Part shown: in pieces, positions 33,349 through 45,479 of the stretch
Layout: the number at the start of each line of letters is the position of its first letter
Numbering within the stretch: the first letter of the stretch is position 1
DNA from: Eleginops maclovinus
Lineage: Eukaryota; Chordata; Actinopteri; Perciformes; Eleginopidae
NCBI RefSeq assembly: GCF_036324505.1
Contig: NC_086355.1
Span: forward strand, 26,222,518 to 26,286,517
Direction of reading: 5' to 3'
Length of the DNA stretch: 64,000 nucleotides
The notes under the pieces: generated by a model
The model's database searches: none
Told to the model about the DNA's origin: nothing
Seen by the model: the letters and a program-made list of their open reading frames with translations, nothing else
Position numbers and translations under genes: made by a program

Positions 33349-34420
33349 GGAGGGGCTATTGCTCTAAACTGGAAAAAGGGCTTCTAACTAATTACCTTAA
33401 ATAAACTCACTTATTAATGAAACCAGTTCAATACACATTATTCTTATTCTTATCATTCGTTATTTGCGCAGTCACTGAAAGGTATTGAACTACTTATTTC
33501 TTTAGTATTCCATAACTTAATAACGGAGATGGTCAAACTAAAGCGGTAGAGACATCGCAGAAATCCTACAATGAAGCGGGTCAGTGAAGTGTTCTCCCTT
33601 TGTGAGAGGGCGATCAAGAGAAGAGAGCGAGTGTTGAGGGAGTTTACCGAGCAGATGAAAAGACATAGAAGCACAATAACAAGTATATTTAGGTGTTTTT
33701 TGTAACTAACCGACGGTGTCAAGAGGAAGTAAAGTCCCCAATTTTCCAAAATCTGACACTAGAGGCGGTCTTAACGCATCGGCACCAATAGCCTACAGTA
33801 TAATAAATATTATATATATAAAACGTAAAATGTGTAATCACACACTTAGCGATATAGATGAATATGAATAATATGAATAATAAGAAAGTACCTGGTTTAA
33901 AACACTTTTGTCGTCACACTGTGTAGAAGAAGAAGAAGAAGAAGAAGAAGAAAGCTACTAACGCTAAGGCTACAATAATTGTGTTGCTGCGAACAAGCAC
34001 CACACCATTGAAACATCAACTTTGTTATACGTTTATTTCACCTTGCTATGTGTTTTTAAACCATATTTGAAAACGGGGACATTTCCGGGGACAGATTGAC
34101 CCGGGGATTGACCACCAAAGCCAGGCAGGCATTTGGTATGATCACTTTAGCGGTATGAGGCAGGACTCAGAGGGCTTTCCTTTACTTTCAGCTGTCAGAT
34201 TGTAAACTGAGTCACGTGACTGGGGGCAGATGACAGCGCTGACGAGATGTGTTTCCCGCAGCGAGACGCTACAATACTAATTTTGGCCATTTTGATTCGG
34301 CCACAACAGAAAAAATTAAAAACTCTCGCTCTCTCCAGAAGGGCAGGTCAGCAATACAGGGCAAACGGGCCATTGCCCGGGCAACATTAGCCCGTACCTG
34401 TGCACGTCCCTGGTCATCAG

Positions 34421-34708
34421 CTTTGATTTATGAGATGTTTTAGTGGGGCTGCGCCGCACAAATTGAATAGAAAAATACTCTGAGCATACGCAGTTTAGTT
34501 TTCACAGTACATGTTCATTTTCACAGTGAGGGAGAGGCAGCCAGGAGCTTGCCCCACATCGCTCAGTCCGGCTCAATAGGCACACTGAGGACACCAATAA
34601 GAAGAACGCAGTGCGAAGCAGCATTTAAACATATATATTTTATTGTGTTATTATTTCAACCGGGATTTTGCTGACAAGCTTTCTGAAAGTCGGCGATACC
34701 TACGTCCC
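34421..34708. other. Noncoding, with a short block shared with 22.9 kb
   Basis: No gene. About 40 bp near 34662-34703 (CTGACAAGCTTTCTGAAAG) closely matches 22897-22936 in the same orientation, suggesting fragments of one dispersed repeat. Confidence 0.4.
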
Positions 34709-35377
34709 TTCCTGGCGAAATTATGGTCCCGTCCAATTTTGGGGGAAATCATTCGCTGTCATTTGAATGGCGGTCAATAGAGATTCGGAAGTTTTGGCCA
34801 ATCACCTCAATACATTCAGATAACAGCACTTTTTTTTATCTACAAAAAGCCCAACTATGATGGTCAGACAGACAAACTATTAAAAAATGTCAATGGAGAT
34901 CAATGATCTGCGTCCATTTATAGTTGAATATAAATCAATAGGGAAATGATGTCCGGTCAGTCTGCTGGAGGATGAGTGGCGGGCAGCAGGCTTACACTAA
35001 AACTGTGATTTATGAATTATATCCTTTCTTTTACTCTCCTTTCTTCCGTAGAGGAAGTTAAGAAACAGTAACGCTGGATTTATTTATTGTTTGCGGTGCA
35101 GTATGACTCAGCAGCTTTAAGACATGAAGAAACTATTATTTTCCGCTTCGCTCTGATGCATTATTCCCCCCCCCCAAAGTGGGCGGGGCCATAATTTCGC
35201 CAGGAAGAGCCTCATAGTTCCCTATTGATTTAAATTAAACTATAAATCGACACATCCTCTCTAATGACATTTTTTTTAATATAGTTTGCCTGTCTGAGCA
35301 TCATAATTGGCATTTTGTAGATAAAAAACGACGCGGTTATCTTGATTTTTGATGTGATTGTCGAAAACTTCAGAATC
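34709..35377. repeat. Inverted repeat modules (foldback-like)
   Basis: A ~170-bp module at 34775-34946 reappears inverted at 35215-35377, with shared stretches such as TTTATCTACAAAA and AAATCAATAGGGAA. A 19-bp module, CTTCCTGGCGAAATTATGG, at 34709 reappears inverted at about 35190. The small module is outside on the left but inside on the right, so the unit is permuted and not a simple hairpin. Confidence 0.65.
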
Positions 35378-35934
35378 TGTATTGTAGGTGTTACTCTCAT
35401 CTATAGATGTGGCATCTCCATAGCTCCTAGCTTGTAGCTTGTAGCTTTTACCTGACGTGTTGTTTCATATTGAGGCTCACAACTCAACAACACAGCCTAT
35501 ACACATGTGATCATTCAAGATATGATGTAACCCTTTGTAGTTTCCCTCTTGGTAAGGAACGTTATTATGAATGCCTGAAGCTCTGCTACTCAGTGTTAGT
35601 GGCAGCTATGCAAAAGGCAGCTAAGTAGTGGCTTTCAGCCCGATGCTGAGTGACTGAGATGTACCGTGACACCAAAATGAGAGCGTGACAACATGGCTGT
35701 GTCCACAGGCATTTGAAAGGGCGTGTCCTGCCTGAGCATGTGGCCGAGGCCGTTACACCTGGAGCCAGATGGGGCCTGAAGAATTCACAAACCGCTGAGT
35801 CATCTTAGAGGAGAGAGGGAGCCTTTAGCATTGCTGCCGGCAAGACTCCTGAAGAGCAGATAACAAAAGTGTATCATTCTTGCCTTAGAAAAACAGGTGG
35901 GAATTCACACCTTCTCATCCTTGAGGCCCTTCTC
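35378..35934. other. No recognised feature
   Basis: Unique-looking noncoding DNA; no open frame or repeat ends that I can support. Confidence 0.4.
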
Positions 35935-36285
35935 AAGGTTTCAAGGTTTCAAGGTTTTATTGGTCATATGCACAGCATATACAACGTATATGTTGGCAAT
36001 GAAAATCTTATGTCCCATGCTCCTCCAACAACTCAACATACATGGTGCAAATAAGATAAATAAAATAGTGCAAAAAAAGAGAAGAATATTTACAATAACA
36101 ACAATAAAGATTTAAGGATGTGAAATATATACATATGTGGAGTACATTGAAAGTATTTAAATACTTTACTCTGTTGAATGAGGAGGTATGGACAGATGCA
36201 TATATTATGTATTAACAGATGTATATGGCAGATATGTATAATATATAGATATGTGTACTATAAACAGATATGTATGGCAGATGTG

Positions 36286-36327
<42 letters not shown>

Positions 36328-36356
36328 ACTATAAACAGATGTGTATGGCAGATGTG

Positions 36357-36402
<46 letters not shown>

Positions 36403-36903
36403 ACTATAAACAGATGTGTATGGCAGATGTGTATAATATATATATGTATGTGTGTACTATAACAGATGTGAGTGAGACATTCACAGAGCTCAGGAGTTCA
36501 GCAGTCTTATAGCCTGTGGTATAAAACTGTCTCGGAGTCTGGTGGTCTTGGTCCGGATGCTGCGGTACCATCTGCAAGACGGAAGCAGACAGAACAGATT
36601 GTTGCTGGGGTGATGGGGGTCCTTTAATATCCTGCGGAGGAAGAAGAGCCGCTGTCGAGCCGTCTTGGATATGACCCTGGTGTGATGTGTCCATGTCAGG
36701 TCCTCACTGATGTTTACCCCGAGGAACCTGAAGCTGCTGACTCTCTCCACAGGAGTCCCGTCGATGGTGATGGGTGTGTGTGCCTTTCTCTGCCTCTTCC
36801 TGTAGTCCACAATCAGCTCCTTTGTTTTGCTGACGTTGAGATCGAGGTTGTTCTGCATTGTTGCTACAGCTGACTGCACTTTTTCAATCATTGGGAAACA
36901 CAA
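35935..36903 (-). mobile_element. L2-type LINE, 5'-truncated 3' fragment
   Basis: The minus-strand frame 36903-36490 encodes the end of an L2 ORF2: LNVSKTKELIVDYRKRQRKA, SSFRFLGVNISEDLTWT, RQRLFFLRRI and LRDSFIPQAIRLLNS. Toward lower coordinates follows the L2 3' UTR (complement of GTTTTATTGGTCATATGCAC), ending in tandem TTTCAAGG units, the usual 3' tail. It is 5'-truncated in the middle of the reverse transcriptase. A minisatellite has expanded in its 3' UTR. Confidence 0.85.
36180..36465. repeat. Minisatellite with TA tracts
   Basis: Tandem units of about 55-100 bp built around ACTATAAACAGATGTGTA, TGGCAGATGTGTATAA and variable TA runs, four to five copies. It lies inside the L2 3' UTR fragment. 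Confidence 0.85.
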
Positions 36904-37439
36904 TAACCCAATCTAGGGACACAGAGGTGTGTGTTAGTTTCTTGGTCAAATCATGTGTATGCATTTGAAAGAAAACATATTTCAAAAGGATTTCCTAACT
37001 GTGTGTGTATTGTTTAATATTCATTGTTTCGCTTTATTCTCTCTAAAACCAGAATTTCTTAATCAGAATGTTTTTTTTCCTGGAAGCAGTTCAACTGCAA
37101 CCTCATAGTCAACGTGTGTTGAAAAAGAGCAGTATATCCACCTGCCCTCTATTTCTGTACAGTGCGCGTGGTTATAGCAAAAGCAGCCAGATTTTTGAAC
37201 AAAGGTTTCGGTTTTGTCCTCTGTGCTGGCAGGATGATTCCTGGCAACCTCAATATTTTTGGTGTTTCTATGTGTTTCTCCCTGTTTCTTAAACTCCACC
37301 AGTTTGAAATGCTTACCACACATCTGCTAGGGGGATGAATGGAAAACCGCCTTTAACACCCCTTCACGTTACTTTGGAGCCCAATTACTCTTGTTAATGA
37401 TCTCCTAAGAGATTTCCTGAACCATTTCGTCTTTGTTTA
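36904..37439. other. No recognised feature
   Basis: An 86-codon minus-strand frame (37063-37323) has no domain I recognise. No repeat ends seen. Confidence 0.35.
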
Positions 37440-38830
37440 GCTTGACGACCTTTAGATTTTTCCTAGAGCCGAGAGGAAAATGAGAGCCTCATCTGCCAGG
37501 TTCTCCAGATGCTGCTTGAAAATAAACTGTTTGTTAAATCTGAAAAGTTTAAGTTCCACCAAGAACAGGTGAGCTATTTGGGATACATTATTGGGAAATG
37601 CAAGTTGGAAGCAGATCCGAGGAAGATCAAAACTGCCCTATCGCTCTGGTTTCTGCCAAACCTCATACCCTGTCTGGACTGTTTTTTTTTTAAAATGGTT
37701 CAGAGCCTACTGTAAACATTATTTTCCCCCTCAGTGTTGTTGTCGGTTCCTTCTTCTGGGAGATTAAGACCACCATAAGGATGTTCTGAAACAACAACCG
37801 GATCCAGGCGACCTAATGGAATCTCACCCGAGATACAAAATAACAGATTTTCTCTAAATCTGGAGAACACACGTTGTAGCCCTGCCCAAAGTTCCTTTGG
37901 CCTTGAAAAACCGCCGGTCTCTCAGAACATGTTTTCCGTCTCAATGGAATACCTGCTGACATGGACTCCTACCATGGCCCCCAGTTGACATCCGAGGTTT
38001 TGAAAGCATTTTGTCATTCACTAGGTTCATCTTTCAGCCTAAACTCTGACAGATGCAGTCTGTGCTAGTCAAACAGCCAAACTGAAAGGACCAATCATGA
38101 CCTGGAATCAGCCCTGCTCTGTGTTGCTCACCAGAAACCATCACCAATGGAGCTCCCTGCTTTCCTGGATTTAACATAACTCCCTCACCAGTTCTGCCCG
38201 ATGTTGGCCCTCTTTGAGGCTTCTTCAGTTAGCAACCACCATTTTTCCCCAAGAAGGAATTGACCGTCCCTTCAGTTCAACAGCACATCCACTGTTGCCA
38301 TAGGATCTGGAGGAAAAACGCGCCGCTCTCCTCCAGACCTCTGCCAGTATTCCGCTGTCTGCTACCCGCCATAGACGGGCCGCCACACCACACACAACAT
38401 GGTAGTCAGTTTGGCTATCATCCGAAAAGAAAAAAAACATCCACACAGATTGCAAGAAATTGGCCCCATCATCAATGAAACATTATTTAACCCCCCGCTG
38501 TTCACGTCAAGCTTCCAAGGAATCCATTCCACTTTCCATGTTTTCCAAATCAAACCTGGCCATTCTAGTGATCTGAGCCATCTGACCATTTTCCCTCCTC
38601 CCCCACTCATTGATGACCATCATTCATAAAGTGTGCACCACCTTATGGATGTACACCGCCAAGTCAGGGACCTTCAGTACCTGGTGGACTGGGATGGGTA
38701 TGGCCCTGAGGAGCGTTCCTGGGACCCATATTCCTCAATATTAGACCCTGACATGATCAGAGACTTTCTTCGGTCCCATCCTGTCGCGGGAGGCTCCTGT
38801 TTAGGGTTCTTCCTGTTTCTCTCTGTTTGT
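37440..38830 (+). mobile_element. Ty3/Gypsy chromovirus remnant
   Basis: Fragments appear in correct order with many stops and shifts. First is the end of reverse transcriptase (37509 on: LLENKLFVKSEKFKFH, SYLGYIIG). Integrase-like stretches follow (about 37890-38350, with ARNSLTS-type and EEKRAALLQT-like residues). Then come IHSTFHVFQIKP, which in the family is the HPTFHVSQ motif, and a C-terminal chromodomain (38670-38770: [24 protein letters not shown]). Gag, protease and LTRs were not seen. It is heavily deleted and non-functional. Confidence 0.75.
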
Positions 38831-40085
38831 CCCCTGTCTGTTTTCTGTGTTTGTGTCTTGAATTGTAATATAGATCATGTGTGTTGAAAAAGTGCTACTA
38901 GGGGAAAACATTTAACTCCCATGGTGTATTTCCAAAGAACAACGTTTCTGAGGCCAAAAGCAAACAATCAGGCAAGAGCAAATAGTCCCTCAGGTTGGGG
39001 TACCTTATCTTAAAAACATTTGTAACATTCCAAAGGGTGCTTTTATATGAAGATCCTAAAAGTCAGTGAAAGATGGACTAAAAATTGCTCCTGCAGCATG
39101 CAGAGTGTTTACGTTTGTGGACATGTGTGAGTGTGTGTACTGTTTGTGAATGTGAACCTGTGTGTATGTGAGAACGCCTTTCAGCTGAGTAGAAGTAATT
39201 CTCCTTGATTCGTTCCCAGTCACACATCCAAATGAGTTTGGATGAGAAACACAGCATGTGGCCAGATGGCCTCCTGAAATTCAAGGCCCTATTTCTCTGC
39301 ATGGAATCACCACCCTCCCTGTTGAATGTAGAATGAACTTATGCATTGTAGATGTGTTGTTGATATTCAAAACACCCCTGACTGTAAATTGGAGTCAAAA
39401 GAAAGGGGATGGTCCTGCAGGGTAATTTAGAGATTGGTCATGCTGCAGTGTCTCATCAGACCTGAATAAGTCTGCATCTGGGTTAACAATATTTCCAAAG
39501 CAGTTTCTATGACAATAGATTTTGCTTGAACTTGACTGATACACCATTTTGTTTCTGTGACAAATCTGCATATTGTGTACAGAAGAGAAGCAGGACACAA
39601 CCCATTTACATTAACATTTACAAATGCTAAATTAAAGCTGCATAAATCTGTATTTTCATGTTAGCAATGGATCCAATGACTATATGTCTCCTCTCAGAAA
39701 TACAGAGTATTATTTTGGTAATATGGTCTGTAGCTCTCATCAACTGCATTACCAGCAGGCAGTGTAAAGCCCCTCCTCAGCTGCTGCTGTTAGCAGGTAG
39801 CAGATACATTCTCAGGAGATGTAGGCGACCCAAACAGAGCTAAAAGAAGAGGACACAAACAGTTTGTTAATGGGAAAAATCAGGACACAAAATTGGGAAT
39901 TGATCAAAGATCAAGATCAATGTGTGTCTGTCTTTATAAAGTGCTGAAGGCTTCTTAGCAAATATTTCAAAGCTTAAATTCATTAAATATCTGGAGCCTT
40001 CTCATCAAGTCTACTCTTAAATGCATTTAGTATTTATTTTAATGTGTCTGTGTTTATCATACCTACTATATATCTTAAATGTAAA
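38831..40085. other. No recognised feature
   Basis: Noncoding. A TG-rich patch near 39110-39170 is simple sequence; nothing else is supported. Confidence 0.4.
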
Positions 40086-40099
40086 TACAGTTTAGGACC

Positions 40100-41030
40100 C
40101 TTTATAAATTAGGGTTGGATTTGTTTAGTTTTGGGGTCTGATGTGTCGGGGGAGGGAGTTCCAGAGCTAGGCGCAATGCAGCTAAAAGCATAGCATGAGG
40201 AGGTGTGTCATGGAGATGGTTAGAAAAACGGCTGAAGATGAGTGGACATTTGCTTGGAGATGTAGACCTGTGTATAATTTGCTTAGCAGAGGAAGGGGAC
40301 ATTGCGGTGCCAAGAGTGAGGAGGTAGCGAGATGAACCGGCATGGACTGACCCCTGAGGGACACCATGTGCAAGAGCAGAGCACCTTGACATGTTGTTGC
40401 TTTGTTGAACATAATTTGCTGTCTGTCATGACAGTGCAACACCAGTGATCACAATGTCAGTCAGACTCTCGATGAGGGGGTGGGAGATGGCTTGGAGGAT
40501 GAGGCTGAACATAATCAGGAGGTCTTTAGGGATTTTGAAGAGAGCTCTTCCAGTGCTGTGTTTCGGGCGGGAACCCAATTGAAAGGGTTCATGAAGGTTG
40601 TTTGGGTCAAGGTGGCCCTGAAGTTGATGTTATAACTAGAACTGATGAGGTTATAATGAGAGGAGGACTTTCGTAGAGTTGGAAGTGAGAGTCCGGTCTT
40701 TTTGCTTTTAAGTTTCAGAAGGAGATGGTTTGTTGCTTTAACAAATAGCACACTTTTATGGTCAGAGATGAGGAACTCAGCATCAGTGAGGTTACAGGGT
40801 GGGATACCAGTGCAGCGGATTAGATCTAGTTTGTCTTTGTTGGTTCTTTGGAAAATGTACATATTCATACAATACATATGACATACAAGGTTGGAGGGGG
40901 AATTTGTTATTACATCACCCGCAAGCAGAACTGGAGGGATGCTGTAGTGCAGCTCCATGGAAGGGAGATTGAGCGGTGGGCAGCATTTGCAACAATTATG
41001 GGTAAGGGTGTGAAAAGAGGGCATTCCAGC
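40100..41030 (-). mobile_element. Degenerate LINE-like sequence
   Basis: A 169-codon minus-strand frame (40515-41024) includes KLDLIRCTGIPPC, LISDHKSVLFV and FMNPFNWVPARNTALEELS. These resemble the end of a LINE endonuclease (SDH motif) and the linker to the reverse transcriptase. Plus-strand text near 40320-40380 (CCTGAGGGACACCATG) resembles the antisense of common teleost LINEs. The family cannot be assigned. Confidence 0.35.
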
Positions 41031-44027
41031 AGTATTGTAATACAGTTAACAGTTGTGTGGGCTACAGAACCAGCAAGGATGAATGGAGGGGGACAGTCTG
41101 CTGACTGACTGCCTGTAGCCACAGACTGCAAGCTGCCCCTGAGCGGGGAGCCCAAGCACACCATGCTGCGCAGTGCAGCAGGTGAGCATGGTATCTGGGG
41201 GCCAGGGACCATGCACTGTGATGTGTTAACCAGCTTGTTAAAAGGCATGCTAAAAGCCAACTACAAAAAGATGAGTCTAAAAAAAAAACCATGCACGTAA
41301 GAGCTCAAGTGCAAGATGACGGGCAGCCCAGAGCATCTGGAACACCGCCGCTGCATTTCTTTCTGTACCCTTGCTTCAGCTAGCCTTATAGTTTTGTTGG
41401 CAGCAGAGCAGTGGCAGGCAGTGGACAGCAGGGAGCAAGGGGAGCTGCTCTTTTTAGGGATTGAATGTTGTGGCTCTGTGACCTGCCCTTTGCCCAAAGC
41501 CTGTTTCCCAGAGAGCTCTGGTGTCCAGACGGCTAAGAAAAACAGGAAGGAGAGCAGCCTGGAATCACACACAGGGTCAGGTTTACAGAAACAGTGCTCG
41601 TTAACAGAGCTGCTGCTGTAGTAAAAGGAGTAACCATCTCTGGAGGGAACAGGGATTGTAGTCTTTTCAGACATTTACATGCACTAAAATCTATAGAACA
41701 CACTACACAGAAGTGAAAACCCCCAAAAGCATAATAGGGGCTCTTTTAATATGTGCAGGTGCATATCAAGTAGAGCACTCTCTGAACTTACAGACAGAGC
41801 GACTTTAAAGAGGTGAAGATGTCTCTCTGCTCAGACTTAACAGCACCCCTCACCCCCCAGACCTGGCAGCTAGCCACCCAACCCGCTTTAAACAAAAGAC
41901 CTGTCTCGTTTGGCACGCTCCGTGCTTTATGATGGGTTAATATTATTCATATATAATATACACAGTATAGAAGTCATATTGCCTTTCACTGTTTTCTGAA
42001 GTGCAGCACTCATTTGTACATCAGCTGGGAAGTAAAAACAGTGCCCTGTTTATTTTAATGTCAGAGACCAATAAAATGTATGTTCTGTTTGAGACACATT
42101 TCTATAACTTAAATACAAATTAATGCAAAACAACAGAGATGAAATAAAGAAGGTGTATAATACACTAAATAACAAAACAAGTGATGAGTCCCAGGCAGTG
42201 AATAAAGCGAAGAGAGAGGGGAATGAACAGAGAGGGTGTCTTTAGTGGGAACTTGAACTTTTGCTTTAACGATTTCTTTAAAAATGGTCAGCTTTAATGT
42301 TCAGACATTTCAAGATCATTTAAGCCTCTTCTGCATGCCAAGATGATCCTGCAACATTAACCTGATCCTTATGTATTACTACTTCAAAGATCCTTCATGC
42401 TGCTGCCCACAACCTGGGTCTACATCTTTATGTTATCAAATGTTTGCCTCTCCAGAAAAAGCACATATTTAGAGCCAAACCAGGTAGACAGGTCAAACGT
42501 AAAGATAATAACAACTTGAGCTAAAATGATAGCCAATCCAGAAATGCTATAGAAGTACAAAGATATGCTACAAAAAAATAGAAATTAAGGATGAAATAGT
42601 AACAAGACTCAATACAAATAGAGTAATAATAAAGTAAACAATAAACTAATTACTACTTGAATAAAATAAAAGACACACTGTGTAAAGATATTAAGGAAAA
42701 ATGTGTTTTCATCATTTTAGATAACAAGTCTCTTTGTACTGTGCACTGACAGAGTTGAATGTGAACATAAGCAGCTAACATTACTTCTGCCTGGTTACAC
42801 ATACCAAACTTTAACAAGTAAAGTATAATCTAAAGTAATATTCCCAACAATTTGCTGCATACCTCTAGCCCCTTATTGACATTTACGGTAGTAGAATCCT
42901 TTTTCTCTGTGTGACATTGCGTGAAGAATACCAGATGAAGAAAAGGGTAAGAACTGTTTCAATAAAGGATCTATCAAACAAAGACTTAAAAAAAAAGAAA
43001 GCTCCCTCAGGAAGAGAGACCGCTGCTTGTAGTGGAGATCATGATGCGATTGCTGTCAGAAGTTGCTGTGGAGCACTGTGTCTATGGTTGGGTGACCTAA
43101 ATCTTAATGTACAATTTGCATCAGACTCCATAATGCATGGCAACAGGTTGTCCACATATCATAGAGCAGCCGGTGCAGGTGCTCTTCAGGTCAGAGAGGG
43201 TCTAAGGTCTGAGGGGGGGTCACATAATCATTTCAAAGTGGCCGCTCTCCCCTCAGCTCTTCCCCTGCCACCTGCTCTGCCAATGGGAGGTTTGCATTGC
43301 AGGCTGAGCGGGGTCAGAGGTCAGTGGCTCTCCGGACACTTCTCAGCTTGGGGGTGGCGATGTGTGGAATGTCTTCACGGTGTGAGTGCATGCCGGCACC
43401 TCACAGTGCTACAAAGGATGTATGCAGCAGTATTTCTGCCATTTTTTGTTATAATAATAATGAATTAATAATATCTATCAAAAACACGAGGGGATGGGGG
43501 GGGGGGGGCCTAGCAGAAGCTGCATCATACGTACAATATCATCAAAAGCCAGTAGTTGGTCCTCTTGTTGTACACCAGTGTCACTGCGACGCCCTGCGTA
43601 TTGTGTTTAAAATGGAAGCAAAACTAATTCCATTTATATTTACATGGACAGATGCTAGATTAGTATCAATGGATATAATGACTAAATGATATGTCAGAGG
43701 GTCATCGGCACAATGAATTTCTCCTAACTTCAATTCCTGGGGCTTTTGGTGCTATGGTCTGTTCAGTGGAAAGCTTTGATCAACTTGTTGCAAAGCCCCT
43801 CCTCAGCTGCTGTTAGTAGGTAGTAAGTTAGAAAGAGACGTAGATCTTTTCAGGAGTTGGTGGAGACTAACCGGACCGATTCATCAGGTAAACACAAACC
43901 TGACTCCTGCCTGTTCATGTTGGTCTGTGCCCACTAGATGTAGAAATAGGCAATGAATTGCTGAATGTCTCTGTTCTACACAATCATTTTAGCAATGACC
44001 AAAATCCCCTTTCCAAATCCCGACTAC
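41031..44027. other. No recognised feature
   Basis: About 3 kb without a supported gene or repeat. Open frames at 41261-41674 (minus) and 42911-43468 (plus) lack recognisable domains. A short G-run lies at about 43496-43508. Confidence 0.35.
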
Positions 44028-44259
44028 TATAGCCGCGGGAAAATTACGAGACCACTTCAGCATTATAATTTTCTCTTGTTTTATTATTTATAGGTATATG
44101 AGTTCAATTATTATTTAAATGTTTTTATTGTATTCTATAAAATACTGACAATGTTTCTCTGTGTTGGAATTCAGCAGACACTGGAATGGCTGCCATACAT
44201 GTAGAGATAAAGATTTAAGACACATTTGGAGTGGTCTCTTCATTTTTTCCAGAGCTGTA
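44028..44259. mobile_element. MITE with TACAGCTCTGG-type ends
   Basis: About 230 bp. The right end read inward is TACAGCTCTGGAAAAAAT then GAAGAGACCACT. The left end is a degenerate match (TATAGCC...GGGAAAATTACGAGACC). TA ends suggest a Tc1/mariner-type non-autonomous element. A partial inverted copy lies at 47693-47770. Confidence 0.6.
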
Positions 44260-44289
44260 TAATACCATGTTCATGAGAAGTCTCTCAAG

Positions 44290-44515
44290 TGGACAATCAA
44301 TCAATCAAAGTTTATTTATATAGCCCAATATCACAAATGTTACATTTGTCTCTGGACTTTACAGTTTGTACAGAATATGAATATGACCCACTCTGTCTTA
44401 AGACCCTCACATCAGACAAGAAAAAACTCCCAAAGAAACCCCCCAGTTAAAGGGGGGAAATGGAAGAAACCTTGGGGAGAGCAACAGAGGTCTTCGAACA
44501 GGGGAAAATATTGAA
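44290..44515 (-). mobile_element. Dispersed teleost repeat (LINE/SINE 3' end type)
   Basis: Begins with CAATCAATCAAAGTTTATTT followed by ATATAGCCCAATATCAC and a downstream AAACCTTGGGGAGAGCAACA, a very common interspersed repeat of fish. The TCAA units at the left would be its tandem 3' tail, making it a minus-strand fragment. The exact family name is uncertain. Confidence 0.6.
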
Positions 44516-44719
44516 ATATGCAATGACATTTATTTTAGCTGTGCTTGATTTTCAGTTGTGGTGGTGATTCAAACCATGGTGATGTGCTTTTGGATCCCAA
44601 CATTTCATTTGTTTAGTTTAGTTGTTAGTTCACCAAAATGACAACAAAGGACACACAAGAAGTCCTTTATGTCTTTTTCAGTCTAGGTGTTTTGCGACTC
44701 TGTGGGAGGGGTCAGTATG

Positions 44720-44800
<81 letters not shown>
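44720..44800. repeat. (CA)n microsatellite
   Basis: About 80 bp of CA repeat with one CATA interruption at the left end. Confidence 0.97.
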
Positions 44801-44802
<2 letters not shown>

Positions 44803-45479
44803 GTATATATGGACAAGTGCATGCATTCCTATGATAGGAATGTGTGTTTACTCTGCGCTGCCGGTCCACACTGTTGCAGCAGCAGCTGGACACCTGGCCT
44901 CTGGCCTGTCTTAAATTAGGCACCCTCCTCTACGAACCCTTCTCAAATTTTTCTTTCCTGGTTGCCTTTTTACTCATGTTCCTCTCCCCCTTTACATACT
45001 CTCCTTTCTTGGATAAAACATATTTCTTTCAATTATTTTTGTACTGTAATGTGTACTTTTCTTTCTTACTCTGATTTGGGTATGCAAAAGACCACTCTAC
45101 AAAGTGCTCTTTTGCTTCATTCAAATGCAATGGTTTTCCACTAAAATATTTTTGGGGCAGTTGGCATGAACAATTTGGTTGCACATCTGCTCCATTTACA
45201 TTGATTAACTATTGAAATTATGTTCATCTTTTTGTCATGGCCTGCCTTCATTGTCCTGTGCACCTGTTAACAAGCGCAATTTCCTGCACAGCATCTCTGT
45301 TATCACCTGTGAGTTCATGCACAAGCGTGAGCATTATTAAACGTGATTCTTTTGTGTCAACTGTTGGCAAGTGCTTACAAATGACATAAAATAGAAGGAA
45401 CTGAATAATTCATTATATAGCAGATCATTAAAATAAAAACAAGAGTGTTTTTTCAGCTAGCATGCTGCCTTTATCTACA
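44801..45479. other. No recognised feature
   Basis: Noncoding, no repeat ends or protein similarity seen. Confidence 0.4.

Larger units (their letters stand above)
29208..34412. mobile_element. Non-autonomous hAT (~1.1 kb) split by another hAT
   Basis: Inverted ends CAGGGACGTGCACAG, flanked by perfect 8-bp duplications GTCATCAG (29200-29207 and 34413-34420). Excluding the 4.1-kb hAT at 29237-33348 and its duplication, it is about 1.1 kb with no coding frame. It contains a short GAA array at about 33927-33951. Confidence 0.88.

Noticed and set aside
37063..37323. 86-codon minus-strand frame as a gene
   Set aside because: No domain or splice evidence, and the region is next to retroelement debris.
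42911..43468. 185-codon plus-strand frame
   Set aside because: Low-complexity composition, no recognised motif and no exon signals; probably chance.
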